This document shows positions 44,200-53,714 of a DNA stretch of 64,000 nt, piece by piece (within the stretch, counting starts at the first letter, position 1; each line of letters begins with the position of its first letter). The notes beneath the pieces were generated by a model. That model ran no database searches, had not been told where the DNA came from, and saw only the letters and a program-made list of their open reading frames with translations. This DNA is from Nostoc sp. CHAB 5824 (GTDB taxonomy: Bacteria > Cyanobacteriota > Cyanobacteriia > Cyanobacteriales > Nostocaceae), in the NCBI RefSeq assembly GCF_020829665.1, contig NZ_JAIVFT010000025.1, positions 32,580 through 96,579 of the forward strand. Reading direction: 5' to 3'. The position numbers and the translations under genes were made by a program.

Positions 44200-44973
44200 T
44201 CACGACAGTAAACTAGCAGAATTGACATCTAAAAATAAAGTCGCTTGGGATTGTTGACGGAGAATAGAAGCCGGACAGTCTGTGCTTATAGCCCCCTGCA
44301 ACATTTGTTTTACCACATTCGCTTTACGTTGTTCTGGAGCAAGACAGAGAATTTTTTTAGCTGAACAAATCGTTGGAATGGTGACAGTAAAAGCATATTG
44401 TGGGACAGTTTCTAGATTCGGAAAGTGACCTGTGCTTACTTGTTGTTGACGGTTTACTGTATCCAGTTTGACTAGTTTCACACTGTAAGGATCTTGAAAA
44501 TTTGCTACTGCTGGATCGTTAAAAGCTAAATGCCCATTTTCGCCAACACCAAGACAGCATAAGTCAATTGGTTGTGCTTGCAATAGTTTAGTGTAGTGAT
44601 CGCACTCTGCCACAGGTTGCAATGTATCACCTTCTATATAGTTAAATTCCTTAGGAACAATCCGCTTCTCTACACGTTCTCGCATATAGCGCCGGAAACT
44701 CGCAGAATGGTCAGCAGTAATTCCCAAATATTCATCTAGATGAAACAGAATAATCCGTGACCAATCTACACCACCCAATACAATCAAAGCATCAAGAAAT
44801 TTGAGTTGGGAGTTACCTGTTGCTAACAATACAGCGGCTGTATCCTGAAGATTAAGAACTTGCTGTAAATGCTTTTGCGCGATTTCGGCAACGTCTTCGG
44901 CCATCTCGACTTCAGAGTTGTAAATCTGCACTAGTAAATCATCAACGCGAAAAAAGTTTGGATCGGCTAGCAT
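44200..44973 (-). CDS. nagB: Glucosamine-6-phosphate deaminase-like protein
   Basis: 257 residues. It isomerises and deaminates glucosamine 6-phosphate to fructose 6-phosphate and ammonia. TGNSQLKFLDAL (phosphate loop), HLDEYLGI and LGVGENGHLAFNDP are diagnostic of the NagB/6-phosphogluconolactonase fold, and the GENGHLAFN form is NagB-like. It is close to a divergent HAD phosphatase gene, which suggests sugar phosphate handling. Confidence 0.85.
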   Translation of the reverse strand: MLADPNFFRVDDLLVQIYNSEVEMAEDVAEIAQKHLQQVLNLQDTAAVLLATGNSQLKFLDALIVLGGVDWSRIILFHLDEYLGITADHSASFRRYMRERVEKRIVPKEFNYIEGDTLQPVAECDHYTKLLQAQPIDLCCLGVGENGHLAFNDPAVANFQDPYSVKLVKLDTVNRQQQVSTGHFPNLETVPQYAFTVTIPTICSAKKILCLAPEQRKANVVKQMLQGAISTDCPASILRQQSQATLFLDVNSASLLS

Positions 44974-45284
44974 TTGCTTACATAGAAAGTGATGAATTAT
45001 ACGGCAGTTTGCCCTGAGGCTCTAAGCTGATGCGCGTCTAAAGTATATAAACACTCTTGATGATGTTAACTGTTGACTGTTGACTGTTGACGGGTTTTCA
45101 GTCATCAGGTAAATATACAAATTAAATGCGTAACAGCTTATCTGTCTGCCTTTATATGCCCTATCCAATAGAGATTTTAGGATTTAGCAGATTAATTTAT
45201 AGCTTTTTGCGCTGTATAAAAGCAAAAAAACAATGTAAACTATTTAAATTAAGTTAACAATTATTTACATTTTAGCCAAAAATT
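44974..45284. other. Divergent promoter region of nagB and the HAD gene
   Basis: 311 bp. It carries GTTAACTGTTGACTGTTGACTGTTGACG heptamers (about 45064-45091) of the CAACAGT class and an AT-rich tract before the HAD start. No gene seen. Confidence 0.5.
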
Positions 45285-45971
45285 ATGCTAGCTGCAATTC
45301 TCTTTGACCTAGACGGCACTATTGTCAACACTGACCCTATACACTACCGAGCTTGGCGGGAAATGCTGTTAAATTACAATATAGAAATTGACGAAATATT
45401 TTATAAATCCCGAATTAGTGGGCGGCTAAATCCAGAAATTGTTAAGGATATTTTGCCACAATTATCAACAGCAGAAGGACAAAAATTTGCAGACGAAAAA
45501 GAGGCGCTTTTCCGCAAACTCGCTCCCCATCTCAAACCCCTAAGTGGATTTTCTGAACTACTAAAATGGACAGAGACACATCAGTTAAAGCGGGCATTAG
45601 TAACTAATGCTCCTAGATTAAATGCAGAATTTATGCTGGAGGTTTTGGGAATAAAAAAAGCTTTTCATACAATTGTTGTAGCAGATGATTGTATTGCAGG
45701 TAAACCTGACCCTGCACCCTACCAAGTCGCCCTGAATAAGTTGGGGATTACAGCAGAAGAAGCGATCGCCTTAGAAGACTCTCCCTCTGGGATTCGTTCT
45801 GCGGTGAGCGCAGATATCCGCACTATTGGCATTGCCTCCACCCACGATCCCCGATTCTTACAGGAAGTCGGCGCATTTATGGCAATTCCAGATTTTACTG
45901 ATTTGCAGTTGTGGACATTGCTCAACTCACTCATTGAACCAGATTTGAGTGCGATCGCTTCTAACTTGTAA
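45285..45971 (+). CDS. HAD-superfamily sugar phosphatase / beta-phosphoglucomutase-like protein
   Basis: 228 residues. Motif I FDLDGTIVNTD with the nucleophile Asp, motif II LVTNAP, motif III Lys in GKPDPAPY, and motif IV LEDSPSGI. The cap domain (about 15-80) fits the beta-PGM/phosphatase subclass. The second Asp of DxD is present (DLDGT), consistent with phosphatase or mutase activity. The substrate cannot be named. Confidence 0.85.
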   Translation: MLAAILFDLDGTIVNTDPIHYRAWREMLLNYNIEIDEIFYKSRISGRLNPEIVKDILPQLSTAEGQKFADEKEALFRKLAPHLKPLSGFSELLKWTETHQLKRALVTNAPRLNAEFMLEVLGIKKAFHTIVVADDCIAGKPDPAPYQVALNKLGITAEEAIALEDSPSGIRSAVSADIRTIGIASTHDPRFLQEVGAFMAIPDFTDLQLWTLLNSLIEPDLSAIASNL

Positions 45972-45974
45972 GCA

Positions 45975-46079
45975 TATAGCGGTCTCGTTTACGTGAGGTT
46001 CACCCGTAGGGGCACGGCATGCCGTGCCCCTACACCTTGCGATATACTTTTGTACCGCATCTGAGTGGGAACCGCTATA
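45975..46079. repeat. 105-bp inverted-repeat element with GTAGGGGCACGGCA palindrome
   Basis: Outer arms TATAGCGGT (45975-45983) and ACCGCTATA (46071-46079). The centre is a perfect 28-bp palindrome (46006-46033: GTAGGGGCACGGCA / TGCCGTGCCCCTAC). No ORF. The same palindrome core sits in a 104-bp element at 54897-55000. Confidence 0.8.
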
Positions 46080-46097
46080 AAATCTTAGAACATCGAA

Positions 46098-46138
46098 AGT
46101 AGAGACACGAATTTGCTAACCCGTCTCTACTTATTTTT
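46098..46138 (+). terminator. Terminator between convergent HAD and padR genes
   Basis: AGTAGAGAC (46098-46106) and GTCTCTACT (46123-46131) pair, followed on the plus strand by TATTTTT. The stem covers the stop codon of the opposite padR gene. Confidence 0.6.
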
Positions 46139-46757
46139 GGGCAAGAATCGCGTAAATTTCACGTTTAACTTGCTCTAAAAGCTCACGCACCCGATTTATT
46201 CGCTCCATATTGCCACTGCGAGCAACCTGCACCACAACAGCAGCTAATTCTGTTGCGGCATTCCGCAACTCAATAAACTCTTGGGGCTTACCTTTCACGA
46301 AACTTTTGAAGGTATCCCAAGGAGAATCTGAAGTTTCTTGTTGGGCACGTTCTGCCAATAATTGTCTACCTTCATTGGTGATCGTGTAAATCCGCTTGCC
46401 ACCTTCCTGTGCGCTCTTAAGATAACCACCTTCCTCCAGCAATTGGAGGGTTGGATACACTGAGCCAGGGCTGAGGCGACGGAAACCACCGTAGCGAGTT
46501 TCCGCATCTTTGATCAGGTCGTAACCATGACTAGGATGCTCGGATAACAATTCCAGCAGGATGAACTTGATGTCACCCCGACGAGTCCGATATTCATCTC
46601 CCCAACCACGACCAAACATTTCATTGCCAAAGTGCTTGTCATGATCTCTACTATGATGCTTGCCATGCCCATACCAAGACCTGACAAACAATGAATCATC
46701 TTCGCTAACTCCTGCCCATGCAGGTGTCCCAAAGCGTGACCGAAAGTGTCTAAACAT
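46131..46757 (-). CDS. PadR-family transcriptional regulator
   Basis: 208 residues. A His/Arg/Gly-rich N-terminus (WYGHGKHHSRDHDKHFG) precedes the PadR winged helix (~60-140: IKFILLELLSEHPSHGYDLI, LSPGSVYPTLQLLEEGGYL). A C-terminal helix serves dimerisation. The His cluster could bind metal. Two palindromes just upstream are a likely autoregulatory operator. Confidence 0.9.
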   Translation of the reverse strand: MFRHFRSRFGTPAWAGVSEDDSLFVRSWYGHGKHHSRDHDKHFGNEMFGRGWGDEYRTRRGDIKFILLELLSEHPSHGYDLIKDAETRYGGFRRLSPGSVYPTLQLLEEGGYLKSAQEGGKRIYTITNEGRQLLAERAQQETSDSPWDTFKSFVKGKPQEFIELRNAATELAAVVVQVARSGNMERINRVRELLEQVKREIYAILAQK

Positions 46758-46788
46758 AAATCAATCTCAAATCAACTTTCTCTAATAT

Positions 46789-46819
46789 ACGATATATCGT
46801 AATATATCACGATATATCG
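46789..46819. promoter_or_regulatory. Twin palindromic operator upstream of padR
   Basis: ACGATATATCGT (46789-46800) and CGATATATCG (46810-46819), with centres 20 bp apart, two helical turns. They lie 32-62 bp before the padR start. Spacing and symmetry fit two dimers on one face. Confidence 0.7.
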
Positions 46820-46870
46820 GAATGGAATTTTGATGAAGATTTTTAACGTAAAACTTTGCCAACACCACAA

Positions 46871-46899
46871 GCGATGCCTGCGGCAGGCTGCGCCAACGC
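46871..46899. repeat. REP-like repeat GCGATGCCTGCGGC family
   Basis: GCGATGCCTGCGGCAGGCTG then CGCCAACGC, an imperfect palindrome related to copies at 51412-51440 (in a coding region) and 57663-57685. Confidence 0.6.
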
Positions 46900-46924
46900 A
46901 AAGCTAGTCGAAGCTGATGAAGGC

Positions 46925-47827
46925 TCAGGAATTCAAATAGCTACTAGCTCGCACTTGTTGGACAAAAGACTCTACCCATTGCAAATATTGTGAATCGGCT
47001 ACTACTGCTGTGTTGTTATGATCTGCTTCTGGAACCAACAATAGTTGCTTTGGTTCGGGAGCAACAGCATACAGTTTTTGGCTCATGAAAGCGGGTACAG
47101 TAAAATCAACAGCGCCATGAATGAATAAAACTGGCATTTTTAACTTTGGCAATTTTTTAATGGAATTAAACCGCTGTGTCAAGATTAAATCCACAGGAAA
47201 CATCCAAAACATGTTTCGATAAGTTATTAAATCGCGGATGGATGTAAAAGAGCTTTCCACAATCAAACCAGCGGCTTGTGGGTGTTTCACTGCCAAGTCG
47301 ATGGCTATTGCACCCCCAAGAGAATGCCCATAAAGGAAAATTTGGCTGGGTGGAATCTCTTGTTGCTGCACCAAGTAATTCCAAGCTGTGACTGCATCTT
47401 CATAAACCCGCTTTTCATTGGGAAACAGACCTTCACTGCGACCATAACCCCGATAATCAATCAGCAATACCGAAAACCCTAGCTGATGAAACCGATTCGC
47501 ATGAGCTATATTTGCGCCAATATTGATACCGTTACCGTGTAAGTATAGCAACACCTTAGCATTGGGTTGCTTGGCTTCTATCCACCAACCGTGAATGTGT
47601 TCTACCTTGCCTGTTTTAACTGGCATAGGTAACCAAACCTCTTTGTAAAGGAGATTAAAAAACTCTGGTGTCTTTTCAATGACAGCAGAGGGAAAGAAAA
47701 TGAACCGAGGTTGCTTAATAAAAAGAAATAGACAGATGGCACAGTAAGCAACCCCTGCAATTATTCCAGCCCAGAGTAGAAGTTGGAAAAATACTTGTAT
47801 TAAAAATTGCAGTTTATTAACTTTCAT
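46925..47827 (-). CDS. Membrane-anchored alpha/beta hydrolase
   Basis: 300 residues. An N-terminal membrane helix (LLLWAGIIAGVAYCAICLFLF) is followed by the hydrolase fold: oxyanion LYLHGNG, nucleophile GHSLGG, Asp near FIHGAVDFTVP and His in PEADHNN. It resembles the BEM46/ABHD13 type (fused to the membrane by its N-terminus). The substrate is unknown. Confidence 0.87.
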   Translation of the reverse strand: MKVNKLQFLIQVFFQLLLWAGIIAGVAYCAICLFLFIKQPRFIFFPSAVIEKTPEFFNLLYKEVWLPMPVKTGKVEHIHGWWIEAKQPNAKVLLYLHGNGINIGANIAHANRFHQLGFSVLLIDYRGYGRSEGLFPNEKRVYEDAVTAWNYLVQQQEIPPSQIFLYGHSLGGAIAIDLAVKHPQAAGLIVESSFTSIRDLITYRNMFWMFPVDLILTQRFNSIKKLPKLKMPVLFIHGAVDFTVPAFMSQKLYAVAPEPKQLLLVPEADHNNTAVVADSQYLQWVESFVQQVRASSYLNS

Positions 47828-48025
47828 TCCCTAATTTATTACTTATATAGTATTTATTTTAACAAAAGTTGTACTTAAACCTAGCATATATAGCATTTTT
47901 AAATCTAGATTTCAACCATTCTCAAAAAATTTTTCCTTAAAATCAATTATCCAGTAAAAATACGTATGCATATTTAAGTCTTCTCACTATATGAATAGTA
48001 GAATTAGCCCATACAGGAGAAGACA

Positions 48026-48487
48026 GTGACGCTCTTAAACCAAGCTCAAGTAGAGCAGCTAAAGGAAATAACCACACACTTGCGACAAGTAAGACAAGAA
48101 AAATCTATACGCCTAGAAGACATAGCCGCTCAAACACTGATTAGAGCAGGTGTTTTGCAAGCTTTAGAAGAAGAACGATTTGAAGAATTGCCTGAGCCTA
48201 TTTTTCTTCAAGGATTCATCCGTCGCTATGGAGATGCTTTAGGATTGGATGGAAATGCTTTATCGCATACTCTTATAAGCAATGTAGTCCGCCAAGACTC
48301 CAAGAATGATCGTAAGAATTCAGACAACAAACCAAATACATACATACCTCTTGTCGTTACCTACATTCTCTTATTAGTAGGTGCATCTGCTGGTCTTTTA
48401 TATACACTTAATCCACCACAAATTACATCTGAATCCCTGACTCCAGAAGTCAATAGTCAACAGTCAATGGTCAGTAGTGAACAGTAA
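48026..48487 (+). CDS. RodZ-like helix-turn-helix membrane protein
   Basis: 153 residues from a GTG start with GGAGAAG before it. An N-terminal HTH_25 domain (LRQVRQEKSIRLEDIAAQTLI, FLQGFIRRYGDALGLD) precedes one membrane helix (~112-132). The last ~12 residues (VNSQQSMVSSEQ) are encoded by CAACAGT-type heptamers, so the natural C-terminus has been replaced or extended by repeat DNA. The usual long RodZ periplasmic domain is missing. It may be a short RodZ-like factor. Confidence 0.8.
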   Translation: MTLLNQAQVEQLKEITTHLRQVRQEKSIRLEDIAAQTLIRAGVLQALEEERFEELPEPIFLQGFIRRYGDALGLDGNALSHTLISNVVRQDSKNDRKNSDNKPNTYIPLVVTYILLLVGASAGLLYTLNPPQITSESLTPEVNSQQSMVSSEQ

Positions 48488-48490
48488 TCA

Positions 48491-48546
48491 GGGAGTGGGG
48501 AGCAGGGGAGGCAGGGGGAGCAGGGGGAGCAGGGGAAGCAGGGGGG
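48491..48546. repeat. GGGGGAGCA tandem repeat
   Basis: A G-rich low-complexity array of AGCAGGGG-type units between the RodZ-like gene and gatA. It might form quadruplex-like structures. Other short copies lie near 2900 and 50135. Confidence 0.7.
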
Positions 48547-48584
48547 CAAGAAAAATAACCCTGCCCAATGACCAATGACAATTT

Positions 48585-50045
48585 TTAAGATATTTGCGGT
48601 TTACGTAAATGCCAAGTAGTGGATTGCTCATAAGCATAAGCTACTTGAAACAGTACCTCTTCTCGCAGTACATTGCCAATTAGCTGTAATCCTATCGGTA
48701 GCCCTTGATCATCAAAACCACATGGCAAACTTAAACTAGGTAAACCAGCAAGATTCACAGGGATAGTCATCAAGTCAGTTAAATACATACTCAAGGGATC
48801 AGTAGTTTTTTCCCCTGCTTTGAATGCTGTAGTGGGAGATGTGGGACAAACTAACACATCAACTGCGCCAAAAGCCTTTTCAAAGTCTTGCTTAATCAGG
48901 GTGCGGACTTTTTGCGCTTTCAGGTAGTAAGCATCGTAATAGCCAGCCGAAAGTGCGTAAGTGCCAATCATAATCCGGCGTTTGACTTCTGTACCAAACC
49001 CAGTGGCACGGGTACGAGTGTACATAGATAGCAGATTATCCGCATCAGGAGCGCGATAACCATATTTAACGCCATCGTAACGAGCTAGGTTTGCTGACGC
49101 TTCTGATGGGGCGATGATGTAGTAAGTGGGTAAGCCATAGCGAAACCGGGGACAGGAAATTATATGAATTTCTGCTCCCAAATTTTGTAGTTGATCTACT
49201 GCTTTGGTGACAGCTTGTTCCACAACAGAGTCTAAACCTTCACCAAAAGTTTCTTTAATGATCCCAATTCTTAACTGACCTCTAGGTTTGAAGTCTGGTT
49301 TTAAGCTGGTGGCGTAGTTGGGAATGGGTACTTTGAGGCTGGTAGAATCTTTGGGATCATAACCTGCGATCGCACTTAATAATATCGCAGCATCTTCCAC
49401 TGTGTTTCCAAATGGCCCAATTTGATCTAAAGAGGAAGCATAAGCCACCAAACCATAACGAGAAACTAAACCATAAGTTGGTTTCATTCCCACCACACCG
49501 CAAAAAGATGCAGGTTGGCGAATCGATCCGCCAGTATCAGAACCGAGAGCAACCACACATTCTTGGGCCGCCACCGCCGCGGCAGAACCCCCCGAAGAAC
49601 CGCCTGGAACTCGTGACAAATCCCAAGGATTAGCCGTGACTTGGTAGGCAGAGTTTTCTGTGGAACTACCCATCGCAAACTCATCTAAGTTGGTTTTGCC
49701 TACCATTATTGCCCCAGCATCTGCCAGTTTTTGCGTCGCCGTTGATTCATAAGGCGGCACGAAATTTTCCAAAATCCGAGAGGCGCAGGTGGTAGGAATT
49801 CCCTTGGTACACATATTGTCCTTAATCCCAACAGGAATTCCTGCTAGCAGCCCAATTTCTTCTCCCGCAGCAATTTTGGCATCCACAGCACCCGCCTGCT
49901 CTAATGCCCGTTCTGCGGTCACACATAAAAAGCTGTGCAATTTCGGCTCTAACGCTTGAATGCGCTCTAAAGCTTCTTGGGTAATTTCAACGGCAGAACG
50001 TTCTTTCTTAACCAGCTGTTGGTGCAACTCGCGGATGGATGCCAT
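48585..50045 (-). CDS. gatA: Aspartyl/glutamyl-tRNA amidotransferase subunit A
   Basis: 486 residues, full length. It releases ammonia from glutamine for transamidation of Glu-tRNA(Gln) together with GatB and GatC. Amidase signature: catalytic Lys in IPVGIKDNM, cis-Ser and nucleophile Ser in PGGSSGGSAAAVAA and SDTGGSIRQPA. gatB and gatC are not in the window, as is common in cyanobacteria. Confidence 0.95.
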   Translation of the reverse strand: MASIRELHQQLVKKERSAVEITQEALERIQALEPKLHSFLCVTAERALEQAGAVDAKIAAGEEIGLLAGIPVGIKDNMCTKGIPTTCASRILENFVPPYESTATQKLADAGAIMVGKTNLDEFAMGSSTENSAYQVTANPWDLSRVPGGSSGGSAAAVAAQECVVALGSDTGGSIRQPASFCGVVGMKPTYGLVSRYGLVAYASSLDQIGPFGNTVEDAAILLSAIAGYDPKDSTSLKVPIPNYATSLKPDFKPRGQLRIGIIKETFGEGLDSVVEQAVTKAVDQLQNLGAEIHIISCPRFRYGLPTYYIIAPSEASANLARYDGVKYGYRAPDADNLLSMYTRTRATGFGTEVKRRIMIGTYALSAGYYDAYYLKAQKVRTLIKQDFEKAFGAVDVLVCPTSPTTAFKAGEKTTDPLSMYLTDLMTIPVNLAGLPSLSLPCGFDDQGLPIGLQLIGNVLREEVLFQVAYAYEQSTTWHLRKPQIS

Positions 50046-50482
50046 GATTGCTCTCTTTGTGACTCAAGTCATTGATTCTAGTACATATTGGCGGATATTG
50101 GGTATGGGGCATTGCTCAAAGAAGAGGAAAGGGGGCAGGGAGCAGGGGGAGAACCCCATAAATAAATTTAGGGCTGCTGAAAGCTTGGACGCATTATTTC
50201 TTCTGGCACTTGACGCTCGAAATAAATTTATTTGCTCTGAAATCCTCCATTGGTAGGGAATTCCAGCATTTTTCTCCTCTGCTCTTCCTGCTTTCTGCTC
50301 CCCACTCTCCATAATTGTAAAAATACGACTAATATCTCCAAAGAAGTAAGCAATTGTGGTGATGGAAAAATTGCCAAGCTTAAACAAAATAATATGATGA
50401 ATTTAACTTTATCCGTAAATAGAAGGACTACAATCAAAACGGACAAGTGTTTCATGCTTCAACAAAAGAGGATTACAAAGCT
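50046..50482. other. Intergenic region before the small membrane peptide
   Basis: 437 bp, with G-rich repeat near 50135. Short ORFs lack ribosome-binding sites and family likeness. The AT-rich part near 50380-50460 probably holds the promoter for the next small gene. Confidence 0.4.
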
Positions 50483-50623
50483 ATGTCCGACTTAAATCGC
50501 GGAATTATGAAATTTGAGGGTGCAGATTCCCCAAAAGTAGTCACTATCTCTACCGTGTTGCTTCTGGGATCGATCGCTGCTCTGATAATCTGGGCGCTGC
50601 AAGCTGCCTATGCGCTAAACTAA
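50483..50623 (+). CDS. 46-residue single-helix membrane peptide
   Basis: ATG at 50483 has AAGAGGATT at good spacing. The peptide is MSDLNRGIMKFEGADSPKVV, then a hydrophobic helix ending in ALQAAYALN. It has the size and layout of low-molecular-weight subunits of photosynthetic or NDH complexes in thylakoids: a short polar N-terminus and one membrane span. I believe it is conserved in cyanobacteria, but I cannot name it with confidence. Confidence 0.75.
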   Translation: MSDLNRGIMKFEGADSPKVVTISTVLLLGSIAALIIWALQAAYALN

Positions 50624-50798
50624 AACCATTAGTAACCTAGAAGGGCACTGGCAAAAACGGTTTCCGTCGTAGCCAAGTGTCCATTCAGCAACTATTAAAT
50701 AAAAACGCCCTAATAACCATCAAAAATTTCAGAAAAACTTTAGATTTTAGATTTGAGGTTTTAGATGGAAAATTTAAATCTAAAATCCAAAATCCAGA

Positions 50799-53714
50799 AT
50801 GTTTGAACCTTGGGGTGTCTTAGTTATTTTAATTGTCTGCCCCCTCTTGGGCGGATTACCCCTGATTGCATGGATTACTTACGCGCTAACAGGCAAGCAA
50901 TTATCACAAGTTGGTACAAAAAACATTAGTGTATCAGCTGCGTTTTATCACGGCGGTAGGTTTGTAGGAATTCTGGCAGTCTTGTCAGAAGCTTTTAAAG
51001 GAATTGCAGCAGTTTTACTCAGCCGCGTTTTCTTCCCAGATGGATCGTCTTGGGAATTGATTGCCCTCATCGCTCTGGTAATAGGTAGATATTGGATAGG
51101 CAGAGGGGCAGGTACGACAAATGTTGTCTGGGGATTTGTCGTACATGATCCTCTAGTGGCAATATTTGTATCCTTCTTTGCAGGTATTAGCTTTACGATT
51201 CTCCAATCAAGAAAGGTAGTCAAATTTGGGGTTTTGCTTCTCTTTCCTCTGTTTGTGATCATTCTCCACATTAGCGATATCCCTCGAATGCTTGCTGCTA
51301 TCGCCTTAGCTGGTTTAATGGGCTGGATTTATACTAAAATTCCTGATGATATGAATCTGCCAGCCCAAGAGGCACAAACAGAATCTCTTGCGATGTTGGA
51401 ATTTTTACGCGGCGATGTCTACGACGGGCTACGCCAACGCGCTATGGTTTCTCTAGATGAAGAATTGGATGCTGCCATTGTCGGAGAAAAGGCGGCTACA
51501 CTATCTCAAATTAAGCGCTGGGGCTATCCAGTCCCAAAGGGGTGGGTACTCGCCCCAATCGACGATCCAGGACTGTTGACAGAATTTCTCCAACCATCAG
51601 AATTATCTCCCTTGGTGGTGCGTTCTTCTGCTATTGGAGAAGACTCAGAACAGGCTTCCGCTGCTGGGCAGTATGAAACAGTTTTAAATGTTACCAGCCC
51701 AGAGGCGTTGCAGTCAGCGATCGCTCAAGTTCAAGCTTCCTACAATCATCCATCTGCTGTGCAATATCGGCGCGATCGCGGCTCAAATGATACAGCAATG
51801 GCTGTATTGATTCAACAACAAGTCCAAAGTGTATATTCTGGCGTTGCTTTCAGCCGCGATCCCATTACTCAACAAGGTGATGCAATCATCATTGAAGCCC
51901 TTCCAGGCAGCCCGACGCAAGTCGTTTCGGGAAAAGTCACACCAGAACAATATCGCGCTTTTGTCATTGAAACAGAAAATTCTTCCTCTGTGCAATTAGA
52001 GGGTCAAGGACGAGTCCCACAAGCATTAATTAAGCAAGTTGCATACTTAGCCTACCGACTCGAAAAACGCTATCATGGCACTCCTCAAGATATCGAATGG
52101 AGTTATGATGGTCAAACACTCTGGGTATTGCAATCTCGACCGATCACCACTCTGTTGCCCATGTGGACACGCAAAATCGCCGCCGAAGTGATCCCTGGAG
52201 TAATTCACCCTTTAACATGGTCGATTAATCGTCCCTTAACTTGTGGAGTTTGGGGAGAATTTTTTACTTTAGTTTTGGGCGAACGCGCTTTGGGGTTAGA
52301 TTTCACTGAAACAGCAACTCTGCATTATTCTAGAGCTTACTTTAATGCGTCCCTCTTAGGAGATATTTTTCTCCGCATGGGACTGCCGCCGGAAAGTCTG
52401 GAATTTTTAACTAGAGGAGCTAAATTAAGTAAACCGTCCTTGCAGTCAACTTGGGAAAATTTACCAGGACTAGGAAAGTTGCTGAAGCGGGAATTAAATT
52501 TAGAAAAAGACTTCAAGGAGGATTATCACAAACGGTTCATTCCTGGGTTGTCGCAGTTAGCACAGGAAGATATAGATAACTTAGAACCAGCCAAGCTGCT
52601 AATAAGAATTGATTTTATTCTAGAGTTGCTACGTCATGGGACATATTACAGTATTTTAGCTCCCTTGAGTGCTGCCCTCCGGCAGGGGATTTTTCGGGTG
52701 AAGGATGGGCAAATTGATAATAGCGTCACCCCAGAGGTGGCGGCATTGCGATCGCTCAGTGCAATAGCAACAGAGGCCAAGCAAGTATTGCTTGAGTTTG
52801 AGCCACAACAGGTATTTGAGCAATTAAAGCAAACCCCTGAAGGAGAGAAGATCCTACAAGAATTTGACGAATTGCTTCAGGATTACGGCTATTTAAGTGA
52901 AGTGGGAACTGATATTTCCGTTCCTACTTGGCGGGAAAATCCCCAGATGATTAAGCAGATGTTTGTGCAGTTAATGCAGGGGAACGAACCACAATCAGGC
53001 GCTAAAGACGCGATTAATAGCATTTTTGCTGGTAAGCGCAAACGCTCTTTTGTGCAACGGCGTGTGGATATTAAGGGACGAGTTACCGAAGTTTATTCAC
53101 GGCTTTTGGCTGAATTGCGTTGGAGTTTCGTAGCTTTAGAGAAAATTTGGTTAAAGTCCGGCTTACTCAAGAAAACAGGAGATATCTTTTTTCTAGAGTT
53201 TGATGAAGTGCGGCGTTTAGTTGTGGGTGACAATTCTAGGTTAATTGAGCAGTTAGATGAGTTAGTGGAATCGAGGCGATCGCAATTCGTCCAAGATAGC
53301 GAGATCATTCAAGTACCCCTTTTAGTGTACGGCAATACACCCCCTCATCCCTTAGCTCCCTCTGAACTCTATTCTGACCAATTCTTACAAGGAATTGGAG
53401 CCAGTCACGGGCAAGCTGAAGGCAGGGTGAAAGTGTTGCGAAATTTACAAGATGTGCCGGACATTGACCGAGATACAATTCTGGTAGTGCCTTACACAGA
53501 TTCCGGGTGGGCGCCTTTGTTATTAAGGGCTGGAGGATTAATTGCTGAAGTTGGTGGACGGCTTTCTCACGGTGCGATCGTTGCTCGTGAATATGGGATT
53601 CCCGCTGTGATGGATGTTCGAGGCGCTACATGGCTACTGCAAGATGGTCAACGGGTAAGGATTGATGGCTCTAGGGGTATTGTGGAATTATCTAACGATT
53701 TAAGACCGGAATGA
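50799..53714 (+). CDS. Fusion of a PlsY-like membrane domain to a PEP synthase/PPDK-like protein
   Basis: 971 residues. Residues 1-185 form a polytopic membrane domain similar to PlsY acyltransferases (GTKNISVSAAFYHGG in place of the GSGNIGATN loop). Residues ~220-470 are the ATP-binding PEP-synthase domain (VGEKAATLSQI, VVRSSAIGEDS, DIEWSYDG...LQSRPI). The C-terminus is the phospho-His domain with H924 in GRLSHGAIVAREYGIPAV. The TIM-barrel PEP domain is replaced by a divergent helical region. Function unknown, but a membrane-tethered phosphotransfer enzyme is likely. A genomic repeat reads in-frame at residues ~206-216. Confidence 0.82.
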   Translation: MFEPWGVLVILIVCPLLGGLPLIAWITYALTGKQLSQVGTKNISVSAAFYHGGRFVGILAVLSEAFKGIAAVLLSRVFFPDGSSWELIALIALVIGRYWIGRGAGTTNVVWGFVVHDPLVAIFVSFFAGISFTILQSRKVVKFGVLLLFPLFVIILHISDIPRMLAAIALAGLMGWIYTKIPDDMNLPAQEAQTESLAMLEFLRGDVYDGLRQRAMVSLDEELDAAIVGEKAATLSQIKRWGYPVPKGWVLAPIDDPGLLTEFLQPSELSPLVVRSSAIGEDSEQASAAGQYETVLNVTSPEALQSAIAQVQASYNHPSAVQYRRDRGSNDTAMAVLIQQQVQSVYSGVAFSRDPITQQGDAIIIEALPGSPTQVVSGKVTPEQYRAFVIETENSSSVQLEGQGRVPQALIKQVAYLAYRLEKRYHGTPQDIEWSYDGQTLWVLQSRPITTLLPMWTRKIAAEVIPGVIHPLTWSINRPLTCGVWGEFFTLVLGERALGLDFTETATLHYSRAYFNASLLGDIFLRMGLPPESLEFLTRGAKLSKPSLQSTWENLPGLGKLLKRELNLEKDFKEDYHKRFIPGLSQLAQEDIDNLEPAKLLIRIDFILELLRHGTYYSILAPLSAALRQGIFRVKDGQIDNSVTPEVAALRSLSAIATEAKQVLLEFEPQQVFEQLKQTPEGEKILQEFDELLQDYGYLSEVGTDISVPTWRENPQMIKQMFVQLMQGNEPQSGAKDAINSIFAGKRKRSFVQRRVDIKGRVTEVYSRLLAELRWSFVALEKIWLKSGLLKKTGDIFFLEFDEVRRLVVGDNSRLIEQLDELVESRRSQFVQDSEIIQVPLLVYGNTPPHPLAPSELYSDQFLQGIGASHGQAEGRVKVLRNLQDVPDIDRDTILVVPYTDSGWAPLLLRAGGLIAEVGGRLSHGAIVAREYGIPAVMDVRGATWLLQDGQRVRIDGSRGIVELSNDLRPE
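51412..51440 (+). repeat. REP-like repeat read in-frame inside the PlsY/PEP-synthase fusion gene
   Basis: GCGATGTCTACGACGGGCTA then CGCCAACGC encodes GDVYDGLRQR in the linker. Intergenic relatives lie at 46871-46899 and 57663-57685. Confidence 0.75.
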
